5,807 nucleotides of DNA, from contig JAGBZE010000118.1 of the NCBI GenBank assembly GCA_017628435.1, positions 1 to 5,807 on the forward strand, written 5' to 3'. The notes under the pieces were generated by a model. The model was not told the origin of the DNA. It was given only the letters and a program-made list of their open reading frames with translations, and ran no database searches. This DNA comes from Akkermansia sp. (lineage in GTDB: Bacteria; Verrucomicrobiota; Verrucomicrobiia; Verrucomicrobiales; Akkermansiaceae). Both the position numbers and the translations under genes were made by a program. This document shows, in pieces, positions 1 through 4,930 of this stretch (the stretch's first letter is position 1; each line of letters begins with the position of its first letter).

Positions 1-374
1 CCGCACTGTGAATAGACGAATGAACAGAACTTGCGATGGCTGAGGCTTTTGTCGAGCTCCGGCAAAGCCGGTATTTCCCGATTCATGTATGTACTGTAGC
101 ATGGTGGAAACCATAAATATCTATTCCCGCATTCTATTCGTACACAGCCAACAGCATAATCGCATTGGTTGAAATCTGGAAATACATTTTCATCGCAGAT
201 AAAAATTTTTACTGCGTTTTTGTATTTTAAATGGGCTGCACCAAAGCATGAGTAGAGAATGTAGTCGGGGTTGCTGGTGTCTTCTTCGATATCGCAGAAT
301 GTTTCAATGCCTTTAATAAGGAAATTGTGCTTCCTCGATGTTCAGAAATCTACTACCGCTGCTTTGATTTTCAT
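1..374 (-). pseudogene. GT10 (alpha-1,3-fucosyltransferase-like) gene, N-terminal part, with in-frame stop; partial at window edge
   Basis: On the minus strand, ATG at 374-372 opens M-K-I-K-A-A-V-V-D-F and then meets TGA at 344-342, where GT10 proteins usually have Trp (DFW). The same frame then stays open to the left edge, about 113 codons, with no further stop. It reads NPDYILYSCFG, HLKYKN, VKIFICDENVFPDFNQCDYAVG, NRYLWFPP and KFCSFVYSQ. These match in order the N-terminal half of GT10 fucosyltransferases (family pattern: PDY-LFYS-FG, HLKY, TGEN--PDFN--DYAIGF, DRY-R-P, F-SFV-SN). The family transfers fucose from GDP-fucose to N-acetylglucosamine-containing glycans. Several conserved positions deviate here: TGEN reads CDEN, and SN reads SQ. 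No in-frame start exists just after the stop, so a nonsense mutation or small indels near codon 11 probably inactivated the gene. The donor-binding C-terminal half lies outside the window. I am fairly sure of the family and less sure that the gene is dead. Confidence 0.72.
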
Positions 375-433
375 GGCGTACCAGTGGGGGGTAAACTTAA
401 GCTGCTTTTATCTTTATTTGACCCGGACTTGTA

Positions 434-599
434 TATCGCATTGGTAATGCTGAAACATTATCTTTGCATCTAAACGCTTGCTGTTAGGCGTGAATAAGTA
501 TCTATCATCCTCCATGGTTGACATTTATGATAATTCCCTAACTCATAAATTTTAATCTTTTACGAATTATTTGCTTGCATCAGCATTACCAATGCGATA
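434..599. repeat. 20-bp perfect inverted repeat enclosing a 126-bp AT-rich core: candidate invertible promoter or MITE-like element
   Basis: The arms are TATCGCATTGGTAATGCTGA at 434-453 and its exact reverse complement at 580-599. The arms do not pair further inward or outward. The core (454-579) is AT-rich and holds an exact TTGACA at 518-523 on the plus strand, pointing at the GT2 gene. Its -10 is poor: the best options are ACTCAT at 541-546 (17-bp spacer) or CATAAA at 544-549 (20-bp spacer). The element fills most of the 375-621 gap between the divergent GT10 remnant and the GT2 gene. Arm length and spacing resemble the promoter invertons that switch surface polysaccharide genes in gut bacteria. 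The outermost TA of each arm would equally fit a TA target duplication around an 18-bp-TIR element of about 162 bp. The 126-nt separation argues against a transcription terminator. The repeat is certain; its function is inferred. Confidence 0.85.
518..549 (+). promoter_or_regulatory. Candidate promoter inside the inverted-repeat core, facing the GT2 gene
   Basis: An exact -35 hexamer TTGACA (518-523) is followed by an AT-rich stretch. No good -10 sits at 17 bp; ACTCAT (541-546) matches 3 of 6, and CATAAA (544-549) matches 4 of 6 but is 20 bp away. It is reported because it is the only clear promoter-like hexamer between the two divergent glycosyltransferase genes and because it lies within a potentially invertible segment. 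If the segment flipped, this hexamer would face the GT10 remnant. Weakly supported. Confidence 0.35.
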
Positions 600-621
600 A
601 CCTGATTCCGAAGTTATATGT

Positions 622-1683
622 ATGATGAACAAATTGGGAATGAGTATGGTATTGACCTGCTATAACAGGTCGGAATACATCAAGGAGGCTATTCTGTCTG
701 TATTTGCCCAGGATTACGATGGCCCGATGCAGTTGGTTATCGTAGATGATGCATCTACTGATGATAGCGTTCGTATTATTGAGGAAACCGTGCAGGAACA
801 CGGTGCTGGCTGGGATGTTGAAATTGTAAAGCTGAAGCAGAATCTTGGTGTTGCTGGAGCTACAGATGCGGGCTGGGCTAAGGCAAAGCACGATTGGATT
901 TTGATGGTGGATGGAGATGATGTGCAGATGCCGGAAAGGTGTCGCCTGTTAGCTGAGGCTGTTTGCAAACATCCGGATGTTGTTCAGGTTTCATTCGCTA
1001 TGAAGTGTATTGACGAGCAGGGACATGAATTTAATACGCTTTCGTATGGTGTGATGCGTTACGATCAAAGTCCGAATGAGTTGTATATCGGAACGCCTGC
1101 TGAAAATAAGGAAAACCTTTTCGGGAGTAATTCTGGCAGAATCCGGTGTGTGGGGGCAGCATTTAGCCGTATTGTGAAGGATGCCTGGGGACCGCTTTGT
1201 CAGGATGAGACTGAAAATCTTCGCTTTGAACAAGATCCGACCTTGGCATTTCGTGCTGCATTGATGGGGCCTGTATTGGGATGGCGTAATATTGGCTTGG
1301 CGTATCGCATGCATAGTTCCAATTTATCAAATTTCAGACTGACGCCTGGTGTGGCGGGAATTATGCAATTCGAACGGCATCAGGAAAAATATCAGTCATT
1401 TCATGCGGCTTCTATAGTATGCATGCTGCGCGATTTGGAACGAGCGCGCCATAACCCGACTCTGACCAATTGGCCTTCGGAGCTGCTTGAACAAGCCAAG
1501 GAAAAACTTGAACAGGAATTATCGGGTTGCCAGTTGAGGAGCATGTGGTGGAGTGTATCATATCTGGAGCGCTTGAGACGTTCTGTGTTTGATTGGAAAC
1601 GGTTTCGTCATTCCGGCACTTCATTGCTTAGGTTATTGCCATTCAGACTTTTTTGCTTGTTGAAGTATTGGAGCAAACGCTGA
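622..1683 (+). CDS. Family 2 (GT-A fold) glycosyltransferase
   Basis: A 353-residue protein with a typical GT2 domain in its first 240 residues. Residues 9-30 (beginning MVLTCYNRSEYI) form the first strand and helix. VDDAST (41-46) binds the nucleotide, and VDGDD (96-100) is the DxD-type metal/donor motif. FEQDPTLAFRAALMG (202-216) occupies the position of the acceptor/catalytic region, followed by AYRMHSSNLS (227-236). GT2 enzymes move a sugar from a nucleotide-sugar to a growing glycan at the cytoplasmic membrane face; donor and acceptor cannot be read from sequence. The C-terminal tail (305-353) is rich in Arg, Trp and Leu, suggesting peripheral membrane contact. Starts at 622, 625 or 640 are all possible. 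An in-frame TAA at 598-600 rules out anything much longer, and no clear ribosome binding site decides between them. A hairpin terminator follows. Role in surface polysaccharide or O-antigen synthesis is inferred from the GT10 neighbour. Confidence 0.9.
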   Translation: MMNKLGMSMVLTCYNRSEYIKEAILSVFAQDYDGPMQLVIVDDASTDDSVRIIEETVQEHGAGWDVEIVKLKQNLGVAGATDAGWAKAKHDWILMVDGDDVQMPERCRLLAEAVCKHPDVVQVSFAMKCIDEQGHEFNTLSYGVMRYDQSPNELYIGTPAENKENLFGSNSGRIRCVGAAFSRIVKDAWGPLCQDETENLRFEQDPTLAFRAALMGPVLGWRNIGLAYRMHSSNLSNFRLTPGVAGIMQFERHQEKYQSFHAASIVCMLRDLERARHNPTLTNWPSELLEQAKEKLEQELSGCQLRSMWWSVSYLERLRRSVFDWKRFRHSGTSLLRLLPFRLFCLLKYWSKR

Positions 1684-1709
1684 GCGTAGGTTCTTTTTCT
1701 GAAACACAT

Positions 1710-1742
1710 AGGGACGCTTCGGTGTGAAGCGTCCCTGTTTTT
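1710..1742 (+). terminator. Intrinsic terminator after the GT2 gene, shared with the converging gene
   Basis: A perfect 11-bp stem (1710-1720 with 1726-1736, arm AGGGACGCTTC) with a 5-nt loop GGTGT is followed by G and TTTTT at 1738-1742. It begins 26 bp after the GT2 stop. The T-run overlaps the stop codon of the minus-strand gene ending at 1741. In the minus direction the hairpin follows that gene's stop, but only a poor T-tract comes after it, so it may act weakly on that strand too. Confidence 0.88.
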
Positions 1743-2055
1743 ATTTGTCCAGGTAGCGGTAGTAGAGCCGATCTGCCAGCTTGTGGCTGCACCATGCCCA
1801 TAGCGCAATCAGGAGAGTACCGCGAATCTTGCGCCTGCCGCTTCCTATGAGCCAATCGGGCAGCTCAAGGCCGGATAGTTCGAGAACCGCACACAATGCG
1901 ATGAGCCCACCACCGAATATCGCGACGGTCAGAACTCCGGTATACCGTACTTCCCTGTCATTGAAAAGGAAGAGCAGGGCACATAGAAGTAATGTCACGC
2001 AGAGGAGAACCGCAATGATGCCTCCGAAACGTGTATCTGTGATGAGCTCCTGCAT
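1741..2055 (-). CDS. Small membrane protein of unknown function
   Basis: A 104-residue protein that I do not recognise. Two clear hydrophobic segments lie at about residues 11-31 (rich in Ile, Leu, Val and Cys) and 40-60 (VLTVAIFGGGLIALCAVLEL). A third, shorter segment lies at about 78-91. Charged loops separate them (NDREVRY at 32-38; SGRRKIRG at 72-79), and the C-terminus is basic and Tyr-rich (DRLYYRYLDK). It is most likely an inner-membrane protein with two or three spans. It starts 6 bp after the thioesterase stop codon on the same strand, so the two are probably translated from one mRNA. No Shine-Dalgarno sequence is obvious. Coding status is supported by the clean hydrophobic pattern, the tight spacing and the terminator at its end. 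Function is unknown. Confidence 0.68.
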   Translation of the reverse strand: MQELITDTRFGGIIAVLLCVTLLLCALLFLFNDREVRYTGVLTVAIFGGGLIALCAVLELSGLELPDWLIGSGRRKIRGTLLIALWAWCSHKLADRLYYRYLDK

Positions 2056-2061
2056 GTGATG

Positions 2062-2487
2062 TTAATCCACTAAATCCTCAGCCGGGGCGGCGCTGTTGTA
2101 CCAGGCTTCGGGGATGCGCTGGGGGCGGCCCTGCGGCATCTGCACCAGGGCCAGGCACTGGCGCACTTTCACGCAGACCTGCTGGCCGTCATCTCGGCGG
2201 ATTTCAAACACGCACCAGAAGCGGGATTTCTCCACCTTTTCCACCCAGGCGTGAATCTGAATCTTATCGCCCATGAAGGCGGGACGCTTGTACTGCACCT
2301 CGTGGCTTACCAGTACCAGGTGACGGTTCTCGCGGATGAGCCCGATGAAATCAATGCCGAGCTCCGGGGCCATCTTGGTGCGGCATTCTTCTACCCAGCG
2401 CAGGTAGGCCAGGTTGTGTACCACGCCGCCGCAGTCGGTGTCGTAGTACATGACATCATAGTTGAGAACAAATTGAGGATTTTTCAT
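2062..2487 (-). CDS. Hotdog-fold acyl-CoA thioesterase (YbgC / 4-hydroxybenzoyl-CoA thioesterase family)
   Basis: A 141-residue single hotdog domain, the usual length for this family. The signature lies at residues 14-37: YYDTDCGGVVHNLAYLRWVE, then ECRT. Asp18 (second Asp of YDTD) aligns with the catalytic aspartate of YbgC and 4-HBT enzymes, and GGVVHN is the helix start that contacts the thioester. A later stretch, LVSHEVQYKRPAFMGDKIQI, matches the family's second conserved block. The family hydrolyses acyl-CoA (in some members acyl-ACP) thioesters in the cytoplasm; the exact substrate is not predictable here. I chose the ATG at 2487-2485 (MKNPQF). The frame is open upstream to an ATG at 2517, but that start would put the terminator hairpin and A/T tract inside the coding region. 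The next gene follows after 6 bp. Confidence 0.88.
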   Translation of the reverse strand: MKNPQFVLNYDVMYYDTDCGGVVHNLAYLRWVEECRTKMAPELGIDFIGLIRENRHLVLVSHEVQYKRPAFMGDKIQIHAWVEKVEKSRFWCVFEIRRDDGQQVCVKVRQCLALVQMPQGRPQRIPEAWYNSAAPAEDLVD

Positions 2488-2496
2488 AATAACATT

Positions 2497-2534
2497 AAAA
2501 AAAAGGGGCGGGGGCACATGCGCGCCTCCCGCCC
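2497..2534 (-). terminator. Strong intrinsic terminator after the aminotransferase gene
   Basis: Read on the minus strand, GGGCGGG (2534-2528), a bulged base (2527) and GGC (2526-2524) pair with GCC and CCCGCCC at 2515-2506. The loop is 8 nt. After one C comes a run of eight T (2504-2497). It lies 26 bp past the aminotransferase stop and only 9 bp before the thioesterase start codon. Confidence 0.9.
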
Positions 2535-2559
2535 GGGTTCATGACTGGAGGAGAATGGT

Positions 2560-3651
2560 TTACTTGGACTTGAGGAAGTCTTCCACGGCGGAGGTGATTT
2601 CCTTCATGTCGTCCATCTGGAGCTCACCCATGTGAGCAATGCGGAAGGTCTTGTCCTTCAGACCGCCGTAGCCGTTGCCCAGCTGCAGGTTGCGGGGGGC
2701 GAGGAAGGCGTTCAGCTCGGGGATGGAAATCATCTCATCGCTGCCCTTGGGACGGGAATCAATCACCGTGAGGGTCTTGGAGAGATACTTGCGGTTCGGA
2801 TACACGGTGAAGTGCTCATCTGCCCAGGCGCGGGTGTAAGCTGCCAGTTCTTCGTGGCGAGCAAAGCGGTTCTCGATGCCTTCTTCGTTCACGATGTGCT
2901 GGAGCTGCTTGTCCAGGGCATACATGAGGGAGAGGCAGGGGGTGGAGGTGTACTGGTAGTTCTTCTTGTCGATGAAGTCCCAGAGGGTACGCAGGTCGAA
3001 GTACAGACCGCGGTTCTCCACCTGGGCAGTGCGGTCGTAGGCCTTCTGGCTCATGGCGCAGATAGCCAGGCCGGGAGGCAGGGCAAGGGCCTTCTGGGTG
3101 GAGGTGATGAGCACGTCGATACCCAGCTTGTCGGTCTCAATTTTCGAGCCGGCGGCGGAGGAAACGGCATCCACACACCACACTACATCCGGGTATTTCT
3201 TCATGACCTCGGCAATTTCTTCTACCGGGTTCTGGATGCCGGAGGAGGTTTCATTGTGGGTCACGGTGAGCAGGTCGTACTTGCCGGTGGAGAGGGCTGC
3301 GTCCACCATTTCGGCGGTGGTGGGCTCGCCCATCACGCTGTCAAATTTATCGGCGGGGATACCGTTTGTCTTGGCCATCTTGTACCACTTGTCACCGAAA
3401 GCTCCGATGGAGAACACGGCGGCGCGCTTGGCGGTGCAGGAGCGGATGGCGCCTTCCATGAGGCCGGAGCCGGAGGAGGTGGAAAGCAGGATGCGATTTT
3501 CCGTGAAGAGAACTTTCTGCATGTTGTCGGAAATGCGCTTCTGGATTTCGGAAGCCTTCTTGGAGCGGTGGCCAATCATCGGCAGGCACATCTCTTTGAG
3601 AATGTCTTCGGATACAACGGTGGGACCGGGAATGAACAGTTTGATTGCCAT
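2560..3651 (-). CDS. Class-V PLP-dependent aminotransferase (alanine/serine-glyoxylate aminotransferase-like)
   Basis: A 363-residue full-length fold-type I PLP enzyme of class V. Key residues, in order: FIPGPT (6-11), the N-terminal substrate loop; STSSGSGLMEGAI (57-69), the cofactor phosphate-binding segment; THNETSSGIQNPV (131-143); CVDAVSSAAG (159-168), with Asp161 placed to hold the PLP pyridine nitrogen; and STQKALALPPGLA (184-196), with Lys187 as the Schiff-base lysine. FRIAHMG (337-343) follows, with Arg337 likely binding the substrate carboxylate. Relatives move an amino group between alanine, serine or aspartate and glyoxylate, or act on 2-aminoethylphosphonate or phosphoserine. The sequence does not settle which, and no pathway partner sits beside it. 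It appears monocistronic: its own extended -10 promoter lies upstream and a strong terminator follows. Start at MAIKLFIPGPT matches the usual short N-terminus. Confidence 0.92.
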   Translation of the reverse strand: MAIKLFIPGPTVVSEDILKEMCLPMIGHRSKKASEIQKRISDNMQKVLFTENRILLSTSSGSGLMEGAIRSCTAKRAAVFSIGAFGDKWYKMAKTNGIPADKFDSVMGEPTTAEMVDAALSTGKYDLLTVTHNETSSGIQNPVEEIAEVMKKYPDVVWCVDAVSSAAGSKIETDKLGIDVLITSTQKALALPPGLAICAMSQKAYDRTAQVENRGLYFDLRTLWDFIDKKNYQYTSTPCLSLMYALDKQLQHIVNEEGIENRFARHEELAAYTRAWADEHFTVYPNRKYLSKTLTVIDSRPKGSDEMISIPELNAFLAPRNLQLGNGYGGLKDKTFRIAHMGELQMDDMKEITSAVEDFLKSK

Positions 3652-3683
3652 AACTGGTATGAATGAGATTGTTTAACTCTGGC

Positions 3684-3692
3684 ATTCTACCA
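3684..3692 (-). promoter_or_regulatory. Probable extended -10 promoter of the aminotransferase gene
   Basis: On the minus strand, TGG followed by TAGAAT (3692-3684) fits an extended -10 (TGnTATAAT, hexamer 5 of 6). No good -35 lies 16-18 bp upstream, which an extended -10 can compensate. It sits 32 bp before the ATG at 3651. Confidence 0.5.
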
Positions 3693-3743
3693 CGCTGCGC
3701 AAGGTAATGCGAGCATAAAGTGAATCCGTGACAAAGAAGAATG

Positions 3744-3772
3744 TTGCATGCGACTCTTTCTTGCAGTATACT
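3744..3772 (+). promoter_or_regulatory. Sigma-70-type promoter of the SurA-like gene, predicting a leaderless mRNA
   Basis: TTGCAT (3744-3749), a 17-bp spacer and TATACT (3767-3772) match the -35/-10 consensus at 4 and 5 of 6 positions with ideal spacing. The ATG at 3781 is only 8 bp past the -10, so transcription should start at or within a few bases of the start codon. This also argues against the alternative ATG at 3748, which lies within the -35. Confidence 0.68.
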
Positions 3773-3780
3773 GCCGATAT

Positions 3781-4785
3781 ATGAAACTAGTCCGCCGTTT
3801 TGCTGTTCTTCTGCTGGCTTTGCTTACGGTGCCTGTGGCTCAGGCTGCCCCTAAGGAGGGGGTAGTAAACCGCATTGCCGCCACTGTGAATGGCCGCCCG
3901 ATTACCTCCAGCGAGGTGCGTGCCCGCCTTGCTCCTTATTTCCGTGAGTTGATGATGCTGTACCCCCGCCAGGGGCCACGTTTTAATTCTGAATTGGTGG
4001 CTGCCAAAAAGTCTGTGCTGAATGATCTGATTGAGCGCGAACTGGTGTTGTGTGATTTTGAGACCAAGGGCTTCTCCATTAAGGAAGACCAGGTGGAGGA
4101 TGAAATTAACCGCCGAATCCTGATGCAGTATAATGGTAAGCGTAGTGATTTTCTTGATAATCTGCGTAAGAGTGGCATGAATTACACGGAGTACCGTGAA
4201 TCTGTGCGCAAGGAGATTACTGTTTCCGCCATGCGTGGCATGCGCTATGAGCGCGGTATTCCCCCCACCCCTGATGAAATTGCTGAGGAGTACAAGGCAA
4301 CCAGTTCCGAGTACCGTGATATCATGAAGGATAGCATTACCTACAGCAAGATTTTCATTCCTGCCATGGATCCGAATGACCCGATGATGACTCCGGAGGA
4401 GCATTACAAGCAGGCTGTTCGCGTGCGGGAGGAATTGGAAAGCGGAAAGATTTCCTTTGCGGATGCCGCCCGTAAATATTCGCGCGATGCTCACGCTGCC
4501 GATGGTGGCAAGTGGCCTTCTCTGCGTCGCGATGAACTGGCCGTGGAGTTTGCTAATGTGGTGTTTGCTGCAAAGCCTGGCCAGTTGGTCGGCCCCTTGC
4601 TTGACCCTGCCGGGTTCACCATTGTTAAGGTGCACAGCAAGCGCCTGGCTGCCGCGCCGCCTCTGTCCTCTCCCGAGATTAAGCAGAAGGTGGATGATGC
4701 AGTGCGCCGAAAGAAGAGCGAGCATCGTTATCGCCAGTGGGTTGACCGCCTGCGCGATAAGGCTGTGATTCGCACCTTTATCTGA
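3781..4785 (+). CDS. Secreted SurA-like chaperone / parvulin-type peptidyl-prolyl cis-trans isomerase
   Basis: A 334-residue exported protein. The signal peptide covers residues 1-22 or 23: basic MKLVRR, then a Leu/Val-rich core, then VAQA-A at the likely cleavage site. Residues 29-50 (VNRIAATVNGRPITSSEVRARL) are the typical opening of SurA-type N-terminal domains, and the helical chaperone region runs to about 170. A single PpiC/rotamase (parvulin) domain covers about 185-288. It contains SKIFIPA, FADAARKYSRDAHAADGGKWPSL, ELAVEFANVVFAAKPGQLVGPL and GFTIVKV, all family landmarks. SurA itself has two parvulin domains; this protein has one, so it resembles the single-domain relatives. The family assists folding of outer-membrane proteins in the periplasm. 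The start at 3781 is chosen over 3748 because it gives a proper signal peptide and the promoter overlaps the earlier ATG. It appears monocistronic, with its own promoter and terminator. Confidence 0.9.
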   Translation: MKLVRRFAVLLLALLTVPVAQAAPKEGVVNRIAATVNGRPITSSEVRARLAPYFRELMMLYPRQGPRFNSELVAAKKSVLNDLIERELVLCDFETKGFSIKEDQVEDEINRRILMQYNGKRSDFLDNLRKSGMNYTEYRESVRKEITVSAMRGMRYERGIPPTPDEIAEEYKATSSEYRDIMKDSITYSKIFIPAMDPNDPMMTPEEHYKQAVRVREELESGKISFADAARKYSRDAHAADGGKWPSLRRDELAVEFANVVFAAKPGQLVGPLLDPAGFTIVKVHSKRLAAAPPLSSPEIKQKVDDAVRRKKSEHRYRQWVDRLRDKAVIRTFI

Positions 4786-4818
4786 TGCTGCTCTCCGAAA
4801 AAGCTTTCTGATATAGCC

Positions 4819-4858
4819 CGCCGCAGTTCTGCAAAAGGACTGCGGCGCCTTTCTTTTT
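4819..4858 (+). terminator. Intrinsic terminator after the SurA-like gene
   Basis: CGCCGCAGT (4819-4827) pairs with ACTGCGGCG (4839-4847), a perfect 9-bp stem with an 11-nt loop that can close by two more pairs. It is followed by a T-rich tract (CTTTCTTTTT, 4849-4858). It begins 34 bp after the stop codon. Confidence 0.88.
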
Positions 4859-4870
4859 GGAAGTTCCCTA

Positions 4871-4899
4871 TTGACAGAATATGCCCAAAAGTGTAGGAT
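4871..4899 (+). promoter_or_regulatory. Sigma-70-type promoter of the kinase-like gene
   Basis: An exact TTGACA (4871-4876), a 17-bp spacer and TAGGAT (4894-4899, 4 of 6) lie between the preceding terminator and the ATG at 4931. The predicted untranslated leader is about 25 nt, with no clear Shine-Dalgarno sequence. Confidence 0.65.
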
Positions 4900-4930
4900 G
4901 GGAAAAAGTAGAATCGACTCTCTCCTCATT

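Noticed and set aside
414..524. A 36-codon minus-strand reading frame (ATG at 524-522, TAA at 416-414) that begins in the inverted-repeat core and reads through the left arm.
   Set aside because: It resembles nothing I recognise, crosses the repeat, and its start codon overlaps the TTGACA hexamer. Such a short frame in AT-rich DNA is expected by chance.
434..599. The inverted repeat as a transcription terminator or an RNA hairpin.
   Set aside because: The arms are separated by 126 nt with no T-tract after the right arm, so an intrinsic terminator is not supported.
2488..2517. An upstream ATG adding 10 residues (MPPPLFFNVI) to the thioesterase.
   Set aside because: The extension is encoded by the terminator stem and T-tract of the preceding gene. 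Family members begin close to MKNPQF-like N-termini.
2632..3666. A 344-codon plus-strand open frame opposite the aminotransferase gene.
   Set aside because: Its translation is low-complexity (Gly, Val, His, Leu) as expected from the antisense of a GC-biased gene. The minus-strand frame carries the full set of class-V aminotransferase motifs.
3748..3780. An upstream ATG that would add 11 residues to the SurA-like protein.
   Set aside because: It lies within the predicted -35 element and would bury the signal peptide behind an extra segment. The ATG at 3781 gives a standard signal peptide.
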